This document shows positions 25,762 through 33,456 of a stretch of DNA of 64,000 nucleotides, in pieces (positions within the stretch are counted from its first letter, which is position 1; each line of letters starts with the position of its first letter). Origin of the DNA: Rhodoblastus sp963828185 (GTDB lineage: Bacteria > Pseudomonadota > Alphaproteobacteria > Rhizobiales > Beijerinckiaceae); contig CAWHDV010000015.1 of NCBI GenBank assembly GCA_963828185.1, positions 62,001 to 126,000 on the forward strand, written 5' to 3'. The notes below the pieces were generated by a model. It worked only from the letters and a program-made list of their open reading frames with translations. It searched no databases and was not told the origin of the DNA. The position numbers and the translations under genes were made by a program.

Positions 25762-26748
25762 ATGACCGTTCTCGTTACCGGCGGCGCCGGCTACATTGGC
25801 TCGCATATGGTGTTGGAATTGCTCGAGGCGGGCGAAAAAATCGTCGTGCTCGACAATCTCTCGACGGGGCGGCGATCCGCCGTGCCGGCCGGCGTCGAAC
25901 TGGTCATTGGCGATTTCGGCGATGAATTGTTGGTTAAAAACTTGCTCGCCACGCATGGTGTGGACGCGATCATCCATTTCGCCGCGAAAATCGTTGTCCC
26001 CGATTCGGTGGCCGATCCGCTCGGCTATTACCTCAACAACACCGCTTCCGCGCGCAGCCTGCTCGCCTGCGCGGTCGCGCAAAACGTCAGGCATTTTATT
26101 TTCTCCTCCACCGCGGCTGTCTATGGCGAGCCGCAGCAGAACCCTGTGTCCGAGGACGAAAGCTTGAAGCCGGTTTCGCCCTACGGCCGCTCCAAGCTGA
26201 TGGTCGAATGGATGCTGGAGGATACGGCGCACGCGCATGACCTGCGCTATGTTGTGCTGCGTTATTTCAACGTCGCCGGCGCCGATCCCGAGGGCCGGAC
26301 GGGCCAGTCCTTCCCCAACGCCACCCATTTGATCAAAGTCGCGGTGCAGACGGCGTTGGGCATGCGCCGGGGCATGGAGGTGTTTGGAACCGATTATCCG
26401 ACGCCGGACGGCTCCTGCCTGCGCGACTACATCCAGGTCACCGATCTCGCCCGCGCCCATATGGACGCCCTCAAACATCTTCGCTCGGGCGGGTCGAACC
26501 TGACGTGCAATTGCGGCTACGAGCGCGGCTATTCGGTGCTGGAGGTGATCGAGACGGTCAAGCGGGTGACCGGCGTCGATTTCAACGTCAAGATTTCCGG
26601 TCGCCGCCCCGGCGATCCCGCGGCCATCGTCGCCGCCAACGAGAAGGCGCGAAACGTACTGGGATGGACGCCGGCGCATGACAATCTCGACGAAATCGTC
26701 AAACAGGCGTTCGAATGGGAGAAGAAGTTGCTGGCGGAAAAGGCTTAG
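25762..26748 (+). CDS. galE: UDP-glucose 4-epimerase
   Basis: GalE interconverts UDP-glucose and UDP-galactose with bound NAD. The Rossmann glycine motif is TGGAGYIGSH at the N-terminus. The catalytic Ser-Thr pair is in FSSTAAVYG and the Tyr-x-x-x-Lys motif in SPYGRSKLMVE. RYFNVAGADPEGRTGQ and the C-terminal substrate block are intact. At 328 aa it is full-length. The stop overlaps convergently by four bases with cutA. Together with galU on the other side, it supplies sugar nucleotides for surface polymers. Confidence 0.94.
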   Translation: MTVLVTGGAGYIGSHMVLELLEAGEKIVVLDNLSTGRRSAVPAGVELVIGDFGDELLVKNLLATHGVDAIIHFAAKIVVPDSVADPLGYYLNNTASARSLLACAVAQNVRHFIFSSTAAVYGEPQQNPVSEDESLKPVSPYGRSKLMVEWMLEDTAHAHDLRYVVLRYFNVAGADPEGRTGQSFPNATHLIKVAVQTALGMRRGMEVFGTDYPTPDGSCLRDYIQVTDLARAHMDALKHLRSGGSNLTCNCGYERGYSVLEVIETVKRVTGVDFNVKISGRRPGDPAAIVAANEKARNVLGWTPAHDNLDEIVKQAFEWEKKLLAEKA

Positions 26749-27077
26749 CCGGCCGCTCGCCCTGTCGCTTGCCTCACCCAATGGAGATAGGCAGGATCGC
26801 CTGCGACGATCGGCAGGGCGATGATTTCGGGCGTTTCATAGCTGTGCAGCGATCGGATCGCCGCGGCGACCTCTGCAAAATCCGCGGCGCGCGCTTTGAT
26901 CGACAGCGCCCATTCCTCCGCCCGCTCGATCGCGCCTTTCCAGATGTAGCGGCTCGTGACCGGAGCCATCTGCACGCAGGCGGCTAGGCGGCGCTCCAGC
27001 AGCGCCTGCGCGATCTTTTCCGCGCCGGTTTCGCTGTCGATGGTGGTCATCACCACGCAAAACCCGCTCAAATCCAT
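26745..27077 (-). CDS. cutA: Divalent-cation tolerance protein CutA
   Basis: CutA is a small trimeric protein of 110 aa, linked to copper tolerance in E. coli and of uncertain mechanism. Family blocks are TTIDSETGAEKIAQALLERR, LAACVQMAPVTSRYIWKG and the C-terminal SYETPEIIALPIVAGDPAYL. The ATG at 27077 lies inside the 3' end of hemH (ten-base overlap), so the two are translated from one message. A longer open frame upstream is a shadow of hemH. Confidence 0.92.
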   Translation of the reverse strand: MDLSGFCVVMTTIDSETGAEKIAQALLERRLAACVQMAPVTSRYIWKGAIERAEEWALSIKARAADFAEVAAAIRSLHSYETPEIIALPIVAGDPAYLHWVRQATGRAAG

Positions 27078-28090
27078 CCCGCGAGCTCCGTGCGCAAAAT
27101 GTCGGCGAGGACGTCGAGCGCCTCGTCGCTGTCGTTGAGGCAGGGGATGAGCGCGAATTCCGCGCCGCCCGCCGCGAGAAAGGCGTGGCGGTTCTCGACG
27201 CCTAGTTCTTCCAGCGTCTCCAGGCAATCGGCGAAAAAACCGGGCGCGATCACGGCGATCTTCTTCGTTCCCTGGTTCGGCAGCTCCTTCACCGTGTCGA
27301 TCGTATAGGGTGTGAGCCATTCCTTCGGCCCGAAGCGCGACTGGAAGGTCATCAGCATCCTGTCGGACAGGCCGGTCGCCTCGCCGAGCAGCCGCGTCGT
27401 TGTGGCGCAATGGCAATAATAGGGATCGCCCTTGTCGAAATAGCTTTGCGGAATCCCATGCCAGGAGACGAGGATCCTGTCCGGCGAGAAATCGAGCCCG
27501 GCCAGTCCGTCGCGCAGGCTCTTCGCCAGCGCCTCGATATAGGCGGGACGGTCGTAAAAGGGCGCGGCGACGCGCAGCGCCGGTTGCCAGCGCATTTTTT
27601 TCAACGCGTCGAAAGCGGCGTCGGCGACTGTGGCGCTGGTCGCGGCGCAATATTGCGGATAGAGCGGCAGCACCAGCAGGCGGTCGCAGCCCGCCCTCTG
27701 CAAGGCGGCGATGCGGCCGGCGATGGAAGGCTCTCCATAGCGCATGGCCCAGTCGACCATGATCCTGCCATCCAGTTTTGAGGCGGCGAGCTTGTCACTT
27801 TGCGACCTTGTGATGGTTTTCAGCGGCCCCTCGTCGCGCTCATTGTTCCAGATGGAGGCGTAATCCCGGCCCTTGCGCGCCGGGCGCGTCGTGAGGATGA
27901 CCAGATGCAGCAGCGGCAGCCACAGCGCGCGCGAGGTTTCTATGACCCTTTTGTCGGACAGGAATTCGGCGAGATAGCGGCGCATCGGCCAATAGCTTGT
28001 GCCCTCGGGCGTGCCGAGATTGACCAGCAGCACGCCGATCCGGCCCGAAGCGACAAGGGGATGAGCAGCGGGTTTGGCGGCAAGGGGCAT
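27068..28090 (-). CDS. hemH: Ferrochelatase
   Basis: HemH inserts Fe2+ into protoporphyrin IX, the last step of haem synthesis, at the inner membrane. The sequence starts near IGVLLVNLGTPEGTSYWPM, holds LLVLPLYPQYCAATSATV, and has the catalytic His in ILVSWHGIPQSYFDKGDPY. The conserved Glu-containing FGPKEWLTPYT and VIAPGFFADCLETLEE blocks follow. ATG 28090 gives 340 aa; the longer upstream frame crosses the regulatory region. It is divergent to hemN across a region with an FNR/FixK-type box, about 112 bases from this start, so both haem genes may share oxygen control. It is co-transcribed with cutA. Confidence 0.95.
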   Translation of the reverse strand: MPLAAKPAAHPLVASGRIGVLLVNLGTPEGTSYWPMRRYLAEFLSDKRVIETSRALWLPLLHLVILTTRPARKGRDYASIWNNERDEGPLKTITRSQSDKLAASKLDGRIMVDWAMRYGEPSIAGRIAALQRAGCDRLLVLPLYPQYCAATSATVADAAFDALKKMRWQPALRVAAPFYDRPAYIEALAKSLRDGLAGLDFSPDRILVSWHGIPQSYFDKGDPYYCHCATTTRLLGEATGLSDRMLMTFQSRFGPKEWLTPYTIDTVKELPNQGTKKIAVIAPGFFADCLETLEELGVENRHAFLAAGGAEFALIPCLNDSDEALDVLADILRTELAGWI

Positions 28091-28201
28091 GGTCTCGACT
28101 TTCAAGCAAATCCACCTTGATGTTTGAGATAAAATCCGCGCCCTGGCAATCGCCGTGCTTGAGCGTTGCTGCCGCAACCCTCCGCGGATTTGCGAAATAA
28201 T

Positions 28202-28215
28202 TTGATCCGCGTCAA
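28202..28215. promoter_or_regulatory. FNR/FixK-type binding site between hemH and hemN
   Basis: TTGATCCGCGTCAA matches the TTGA-N6-TCAA consensus of alphaproteobacterial FnrL/FixK regulators exactly at the recognition bases. It sits 34 bases upstream of the hemN start and about 112 bases from hemH. Control of hemN by such regulators under low oxygen is well documented in the group; here it is inferred from the motif. Confidence 0.7.
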
Positions 28216-28249
28216 AGTTGGCGCCTGTTTCCCATGTCAGGAAATGTCG

Positions 28250-29638
28250 ATGAGCGTCCTTCCGTCAGACCTGATCCCGCCATCAAGCCTTGTCCTTCCA
28301 TCAAGCCTTGTCTTGGCTGAAAAATCGGTGCCTCGCTATACGAGCTATCCGACTGCGCCGCATTTTTCCGACTCCGTGGGGCCGGAAACGACCGCCGGAT
28401 GGCTCGCCGGCCTGTCGGTCGCAACGCGGCTGTCGCTCTATCTGCACGTGCCCTATTGCCGCGAGCTGTGCTCTTATTGCGGCTGCCACACGCGGGCGAC
28501 GCGCAAGGCCGGACCGCTCGACGCCTATGCCGAAGTTCTGTCGCGCGAAATCGATCTCGTCGCGCGGAAGACGCCGGCGCGCACCGTGATCCACGCCCAT
28601 TGGGGCGGCGGCACGCCGAGCATGCTCGGCGGTGAGCGCCTGCTTGGCCTGACTGACGCCCTGCGTAGCCGCTTCGCCTTCGCGCCCGACGCGGAAATCT
28701 CGATCGAGCTCGATCCGCGCTATGTCGACCTCGAACTCGTGGACGCACTCGCGGTCGGCGGTTTTACCCGGGTGAGCCTCGGCGTGCAGGATTTCAATCC
28801 GCATGTGCAGAAGGCCATCGGCCGCATCCAGCCCTTCGAGACGGTGGCGCGCGCCGTGGAATTGCTGCGCCGGCGTGATTTCGGCGCGATCAATCTCGAT
28901 CTGATGTATGGCCTGCCGCACCAGACCGAAGAGGATGTGATCCGCACCGCCGAGCTTGCCGCCTCGCTCAAGCCGAGCCGGCTCGCCATTTTTGGCTACG
29001 CCCACGCGCCCTGGTTCGCCAAGAGGCAGCAGCTGATCGATTCCGCCGCCCTGCCTGGCGCGGCCGAGCGCCTGCGGCAGGCGGCGGCGGCGCGCAATGC
29101 TCTCGTCGGGGAGGGCTTTTTCGCCATCGGCCTCGATCATTTCGCGCGCGCCGACGATCCGCTCGCCATCGCCGCGCGGGCCGGCAAGCTGCGCCGGAAT
29201 TTCCAGGGTTACACCACCGATCAGGCTGAGGCCTTGCTGCCTTTCGGCGCCTCGTCGATCGGCCGCCTGCCGCAGGGCTATATCCAGAATGCGCCGGACG
29301 TAGGCTCCTGGCGCCGCGCTGTCGAGGCCGGGCGTCTCGCCACGGTCAAGGGCGTGGCCTTTTCCCGTGAAGACCTCGCGAGGGCTGCGGTGATCGAGCG
29401 GCTAATGTGCGATTTCACCGTCGATTACGGCGAGATCGCCACGCAAATGCTGGGCGACGTCGAGGTTTTCGACGCCGCCGAGGCCGATTTGTCGCAACTG
29501 ATCCGGGAGGGCGTTGCGACCCGGGAGGGGCGGCGGGTCACGGTCACCGAGGCTGGTCGCCCCTTCATGCGCCTTGTCGCCAGCGCCTTCGACGCCTATC
29601 TGCCTGCGCGCGCCGCCCGCCATAGCGTCGCGGTCTAA
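28250..29638 (+). CDS. hemN: Oxygen-independent coproporphyrinogen III oxidase
   Basis: This radical-SAM enzyme makes protoporphyrinogen IX without oxygen. The [4Fe-4S] cysteines are Cys70, Cys74 and Cys77 (CRELCSYC). PRYTSYPTAPHF, HWGGGTPSML, RVSLGVQDFNPHVQKAIGR and DLMYGLPHQT follow in order, with the HemN C-terminal domain complete. AGGAA at 28239-28243 is six bases before ATG 28250, which decides the start over the ATG at 28244. An 18-base tandem duplication gives PSSLVL twice near residues 11-22. Regulation is probably by the FNR/FixK box just upstream. Confidence 0.94.
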   Translation: MSVLPSDLIPPSSLVLPSSLVLAEKSVPRYTSYPTAPHFSDSVGPETTAGWLAGLSVATRLSLYLHVPYCRELCSYCGCHTRATRKAGPLDAYAEVLSREIDLVARKTPARTVIHAHWGGGTPSMLGGERLLGLTDALRSRFAFAPDAEISIELDPRYVDLELVDALAVGGFTRVSLGVQDFNPHVQKAIGRIQPFETVARAVELLRRRDFGAINLDLMYGLPHQTEEDVIRTAELAASLKPSRLAIFGYAHAPWFAKRQQLIDSAALPGAAERLRQAAAARNALVGEGFFAIGLDHFARADDPLAIAARAGKLRRNFQGYTTDQAEALLPFGASSIGRLPQGYIQNAPDVGSWRRAVEAGRLATVKGVAFSREDLARAAVIERLMCDFTVDYGEIATQMLGDVEVFDAAEADLSQLIREGVATREGRRVTVTEAGRPFMRLVASAFDAYLPARAARHSVAV

Positions 29639-29644
29639 AAAAAT

Positions 29645-29667
29645 GGCCGGGAGCGAAACTCCCGGCC
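29645..29667. terminator. Bidirectional intrinsic terminator after hemN and the cytochrome c gene
   Basis: A perfect nine-pair stem GGCCGGGAG/CTCCCGGCC encloses loop CGAAA. On the left is a run of A residues, which serves the reverse-strand cytochrome gene; on the right is TTGTCTT for hemN. The two genes converge here. Confidence 0.8.
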
Positions 29668-29691
29668 TTGTCTTCATTCGATGCGATTGAC

Positions 29692-30306
29692 TTATTTCGC
29701 TGCAGGCGCTGCGGCAGGCGCAGCTTTCGCGGCAGGCGCGGGCGCGGGTTTTGTCGCAGGGGCGGCTGCGGCTGCCGGCGCGGGCAGGGGAACCGGTTTG
29801 TCCGACAGCGTGCGCAGATAGGCGATGATATCGGCGCGCTTTTCCGCGTCCGCCTCGCCGCCGAAGCCCATTTTGGTGCCGGGCACAAAAGTCTTCGGGC
29901 TGGTGATGAAGCTGTTGATGTCTTCAAAAGTCCAGTCGCCGCCCTTGCTCTTCATGCCGTCGGAATAGGCGAAGCCGGCCTCGCTGCCCTTGGGGCGGCC
30001 GACGACGCCGTAAAGGTCGGGCCCGACCTTTGGCCCGGCGCCTTTCTCGAAATTGTGGCAGGCGGCGCAGACCTTGGCGAGGGCCTTGCCCTTGGCCGGG
30101 TCGGCCTTGGCCAGCAGATCGGCCAGCGGAACAGCGGCTGCGGCGGGCGCTGCGGCTTTTTCGGGAGCCGCGCCGCTCGGCAGGTCATAGCCGGGCTTTT
30201 CGGGGGCCGGGGAGGAGACCAGCACGTCGCTGAAAACGCCGAGGCCGAGCGCGAACAAGGTCGAGCCGAAAAGAGCGCCCAAAATCCGGTAATCGAGAAA
30301 ATTCAT
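29692..30306 (-). CDS. Membrane-anchored class I cytochrome c, 204 aa
   Basis: The N-terminal segment (about residues 9-30) is an uncleaved signal anchor, so the haem domain faces the periplasm, as in CycM-type electron carriers to terminal oxidases. The haem is bound at Cys80-Ala-Ala-Cys83-His84; the distal ligand is Met146 in GTKMGFGG. GPDLYGVVGR and RADIIAYLRTL are normal class I features. After the domain comes an unusual tail of about 35 residues of almost only Ala, Pro and Lys. Another Ala/Pro-rich stretch links anchor and domain. The gene is monocistronic and ends at the terminator shared with hemN. Confidence 0.9.
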   Translation of the reverse strand: MNFLDYRILGALFGSTLFALGLGVFSDVLVSSPAPEKPGYDLPSGAAPEKAAAPAAAAVPLADLLAKADPAKGKALAKVCAACHNFEKGAGPKVGPDLYGVVGRPKGSEAGFAYSDGMKSKGGDWTFEDINSFITSPKTFVPGTKMGFGGEADAEKRADIIAYLRTLSDKPVPLPAPAAAAAPATKPAPAPAAKAAPAAAPAAK

Positions 30307-30422
30307 GCCGCAGCCTCCGCTTGTTTTAACTCTGATAAACGCTTTGCTCCCTGCTTGGCAACACGTATAAGCGGCCGTGACCAGCGCGAAACCCCGCCAA
30401 AACTCCCTTTTCCGACCCGCCC

Positions 30423-31166
30423 ATGCTGAACAAGGTCCTGATTGTCATTCCCGCCCGCATGGCCTCGACGCGGCTGCCCGGCAAGCCGCTGGCCGATCTT
30501 TGCGGCGCGCCGATGATCGTCCAGGTGTGGCGGCGGGCGATGGAGGCCGGGGTCGGCCCGGTGCTGGTCGCCGCCGACAGCGCCCCCATCGCCAAAGCGA
30601 TCCAGGCGGCGGGCGGCGAGGCCTTGCTGACCGATCCTGACCTGCCGTCGGGGTCCGACCGCATTTTCGCGGCTCTGCAACACTACGATCCCGAACGCCG
30701 TTTCGAGGCGATCGTCAATTTGCAGGGCGATTTGCCAACCATCGACCCGGCCAGCGTCCGCGCGTCGCTCATTCCGCTGGAGGATGAATCCGTCGATATC
30801 GCCACCCTTGCGGCGCGGATTGTTCGCGAGGAGGAGCGCTCTGACCCCAATGTGGTCAAGGCGGTTGGCTCGTCGCTTGGTCCTTCGCGGCTGCGCGCGC
30901 TCTATTTCACCCGCGCCACCGCGCCTTGGGGCGAGGGTGAGCTGTTTCATCATATTGGGCTCTACGCCTATCGCCGCGCGGCGCTGGAGCGTTTCGTCGC
31001 CCTGCCGCCGTCGCCGCTCGAGCGGCGCGAAAAGCTTGAACAATTGCGGGCGCTCGAAGCGGGAATGCGCATCGACGTCGAAATCGTTGACAGCGTGCCG
31101 CTCGGCGTCGACACGCCGCACGACCTTGAGCGGGCGCGAGAAATCTTGTCTGGAAGTGAGAGATGA
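30423..31166 (+). CDS. kdsB: 3-deoxy-manno-octulosonate cytidylyltransferase
   Basis: KdsB activates KDO as CMP-KDO for lipopolysaccharide synthesis. The sequence begins with the nucleotide-binding VLIVIPARMASTRLPGKPL. It holds EALLTDPDLPSGSDRI and VNLQGDLPTIDP with metal-binding Asp, then HIGLYAYRRAALERF and a C-terminal LEQLRALEAGMRIDVEIVD. At 247 aa it is full-length. Its stop overlaps the pheA start by four bases (ATGA), so the two are translationally coupled although the pathways differ; this pairing is common in Hyphomicrobiales. Confidence 0.94.
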   Translation: MLNKVLIVIPARMASTRLPGKPLADLCGAPMIVQVWRRAMEAGVGPVLVAADSAPIAKAIQAAGGEALLTDPDLPSGSDRIFAALQHYDPERRFEAIVNLQGDLPTIDPASVRASLIPLEDESVDIATLAARIVREEERSDPNVVKAVGSSLGPSRLRALYFTRATAPWGEGELFHHIGLYAYRRAALERFVALPPSPLERREKLEQLRALEAGMRIDVEIVDSVPLGVDTPHDLERAREILSGSER

Positions 31167-32011
31167 AAAAGATCATCGCCTATCAGGGCGAACCCGGCGC
31201 CAATTCGCATATTGCCTGCGCTGACGTCTATCCTGGCTGGGAAACCCTGCCCTGCGCCAGCTTCGAGGACGCATTCACCGCCATCACCGAAGGCCGCGCC
31301 GATCTCGGCATGATCCCGATCGAGAATTCTCTCGCCGGGCGCGTCGCCGACATCCACCATTTCCTGCCCGATTCCGGCCTGAATATCATCGGCGAGTATT
31401 TTTTGCCGATCCATTTCCACCTGCTCGGCCTGAAGGGCGCGAAAATCGAAGATTTGCGCAGCGTCTACAGCCATGTCCACGCGCTCGGCCAATGCCGCAA
31501 GATCATCAAGCGTCTGGGGCTGAAGGCGGTGACGACCGGCGACACAGCAGGCTCGGCGCGCGAGGTGGCGGAATGGGGCGACAGCAGCCGCGCCTCGCTC
31601 GCGCCGGAACTCGCCGCCGAAATCTACGGGCTCGACGTGCTCGCCCGCTTTGTCGAGGACGAGGACCACAACACCACTCGCTTCGTCATCCTGTCGCGCG
31701 AACCACGCCCGCAGCGCGGCGAGGGGCCGATGCTGACAACATTCGTCTTCCGTGTGAAAAACGTGCCTTCCGCGCTTTACAAGGCGCTCGGCGGCTTCGC
31801 CACCAATGGCGTCAACATGACGAAGCTCGAGAGCTACATGGTCGGCGGCGAATTCGCGGCGACGCAATTTCTGGTCGACGTCGAGGGCCATCCGGAAGAC
31901 GCCAATCTCGCCCGCGCGCTGGAAGAGCTGAAATTCTTTTCCGAGACGGTAACGATCCTCGGCGCCTACCCGGCGCATCCTTTTCGCGAGACTTTCCTCG
32001 GCGAAGACTAG
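31163..32011 (+). CDS. pheA: Prephenate dehydratase
   Basis: This enzyme converts prephenate to phenylpyruvate in phenylalanine synthesis. The catalytic domain begins KIIAYQGEPGANSHIAC; the active-site Thr-Arg-Phe is in NTTRFVIL. IPIENSLAGRVADIHH is the substrate loop. A C-terminal ACT domain (TTFVFRVKNVPSALYKALGG onward, with the LESYMVGG motif for phenylalanine binding) gives feedback control. There is no fused chorismate mutase; a separate chorismate mutase-type gene is at 37375. At 282 aa it is full-length. Coupled to kdsB by ATGA overlap. Confidence 0.94.
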   Translation: MKKIIAYQGEPGANSHIACADVYPGWETLPCASFEDAFTAITEGRADLGMIPIENSLAGRVADIHHFLPDSGLNIIGEYFLPIHFHLLGLKGAKIEDLRSVYSHVHALGQCRKIIKRLGLKAVTTGDTAGSAREVAEWGDSSRASLAPELAAEIYGLDVLARFVEDEDHNTTRFVILSREPRPQRGEGPMLTTFVFRVKNVPSALYKALGGFATNGVNMTKLESYMVGGEFAATQFLVDVEGHPEDANLARALEELKFFSETVTILGAYPAHPFRETFLGED

Positions 32012-32014
32012 GTT

Positions 32015-32167
32015 CTAGAACGGCCGTCGCCGGTCGGTCAGAAGGTTCGCCGGCGTTTTTTGCTCGCTCAGGGCATAGAAAAACCGGGCGATGATGATCG
32101 CGCCATAGATGGTTGAGAGGAGCGCGAGCATTCCCATGCGGATCGATGACTGGACGGCGCTTTGCAT
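32015..32167 (-). CDS. Small membrane protein, 50 aa, unrecognised
   Basis: This short reverse-strand frame begins at 32167 with a strong Shine-Dalgarno GGAGG five to seven bases upstream and ends with TAG at 32015. The protein MQSAVQSSIRMGM continues into one hydrophobic segment (about residues 11-33, LALLSTIYGAIIIARFFYAL) and a basic tail with TDRRRPF. It is convergent with pheA, the stops being four bases apart. It is too short for routine gene finders. No family is recognised; the good ribosome site and clear membrane segment argue that it is real. Confidence 0.55.
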   Translation of the reverse strand: MQSAVQSSIRMGMLALLSTIYGAIIIARFFYALSEQKTPANLLTDRRRPF

Positions 32168-32314
32168 GACTGCCTCCGCGGTTCCGGGCTTGTGCTTCGA
32201 GGCTGAGCTTGCAATCCAAACAATGACTGAAGATGAAATTTAAATCGGAATACTTCGTCAAATTTATCTTAATTTCCGGCGCGACAAACCGCCGCGCCGT
32301 GACGGGTCGACAAA

Positions 32315-32494
32315 TCAGCGATCGGCCGTCTCGATCAGGGCCGAGAAGGGATCGGTCAAAGCGGTCCCCTGCGCCTTGAAAAAATCCATGAACTGGGCGT
32401 TGAAGCCCTTGAAAAACATGCTGGTCATGGTCGAGATCATGTCAGCGGCCTCGATGGCGGACGGGATGATTTCATTGACGTCGTCGGGTTGCAT
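32315..32494 (-). CDS. Small Met/Phe-rich protein, 59 aa, unrecognised
   Basis: The frame begins at 32494 with GGAGG exactly five bases before ATG. The protein starts MQPDDVNEIIPSAIEAADM and continues with a helix containing STMTSMFFKGFNAQFMDFF, rich in Met and Phe on one face, then a short tail ending ETADR. It has no signal peptide; the amphipathic helix could bind membrane or a partner. It lies 148 bases upstream of the other small gene on the same strand, and the two could share a promoter. No family is recognised. Confidence 0.55.
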   Translation of the reverse strand: MQPDDVNEIIPSAIEAADMISTMTSMFFKGFNAQFMDFFKAQGTALTDPFSALIETADR

Positions 32495-32637
32495 TTTCGC
32501 CTCCAGGTTCTGGTCAGGTGAAATACAACTTGCGCGCAGAGTCTCGAAAACTTCGCGAAAATGAATGTTAAATTTGAATCGGCTTGGACGTTTTTCGCCG
32601 GTCGGCCGCTACGCGGGCCGAGGCCGCTTCCGAGGGG

Positions 32638-33330
32638 CTAAGCGCCGGCCCCCCGCCATTTCGCAAACCCCTGCGCCCTCAGCCGGCAGGCCGGACACTC
32701 GCCGCAGCCATAGCCCCAGTCGTGGCGCGCGCCTCTTTCGCCGAGATAGCAGGTGTGGCTCAATTCGACGATCGCCTCGACCAGTTTTTCGCCGCCCAGT
32801 TCCTGCGCCATCGCCCAGCTATGCGCCTTGTCGATCCACATCAGCGGCGTTTCCAGCACGAAACGGCTTTCCATGCCGATGTTCAACGCCACCTGCATGG
32901 CCTTGATCGCGTCGTCGCGGCAATCGGGATAGCCGGAAAAATCGGTCTCGCACATGCCGCCGACAATGCGCGTCAACCCGCGCCGATAGGCCAGGGCCGC
33001 CGCGAAAGCGAGGAAGATCAGGTTGCGGCCGGGCACGAATGTATTGGGCAGATTTTTCGCGCCCATCTCGATGGCCCGGTCGCTGGTCAGCGCAGTGTCG
33101 GAAATGGCGCCGAGCGCGGCAAGGTCGAGCACATGGTCCGGGCCGAGTCTTCGCGCCCATTCGGGCCGGATCGCCGCGAGAGTTTCGCGCAAGACGCCGC
33201 GCTGTCCAAGTTCTATGCGATGGCGCTGGCCATAATCGAAGCCGAGCGTCTCGACGCGTTCGTGGCGCTCGAGCGCCCAGGCGAGGCAGGTCGTCGAATC
33301 CTGGCCGCCGGAAAACAGCACCAAAGCCAT
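32638..33330 (-). CDS. queC: 7-cyano-7-deazaguanine synthase
   Basis: QueC makes preQ0, the precursor of queuosine in tRNA. The ATP-pyrophosphatase motif SGGQDSTTCLAWAL is at the N-terminus. NTFVPGRNLIFLAFAAALAY and CETDFSGYPDCRDDAIKAM are conserved core blocks. Four zinc-binding cysteines close the protein: the Cys of HTCYLG and the three in YGCGECPAC. ATG 33330 gives the usual 230 aa. An open frame upstream lacks family support. No other queuosine gene is in the window. It is divergent to pabB. Confidence 0.94.
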   Translation of the reverse strand: MALVLFSGGQDSTTCLAWALERHERVETLGFDYGQRHRIELGQRGVLRETLAAIRPEWARRLGPDHVLDLAALGAISDTALTSDRAIEMGAKNLPNTFVPGRNLIFLAFAAALAYRRGLTRIVGGMCETDFSGYPDCRDDAIKAMQVALNIGMESRFVLETPLMWIDKAHSWAMAQELGGEKLVEAIVELSHTCYLGERGARHDWGYGCGECPACRLRAQGFAKWRGAGA

Positions 33331-33456
33331 GAAAAATTTCCCCTGGTCCGAACGCAACCGGCGCAGCAAGCGAGATAGCGCTTTGCGGAGACGGCGCGAC
33401 CGCGCTATCTGGCATGAAAGCCTTTCCTGCGTCCACGAGATCGGATCATAGAGCGA

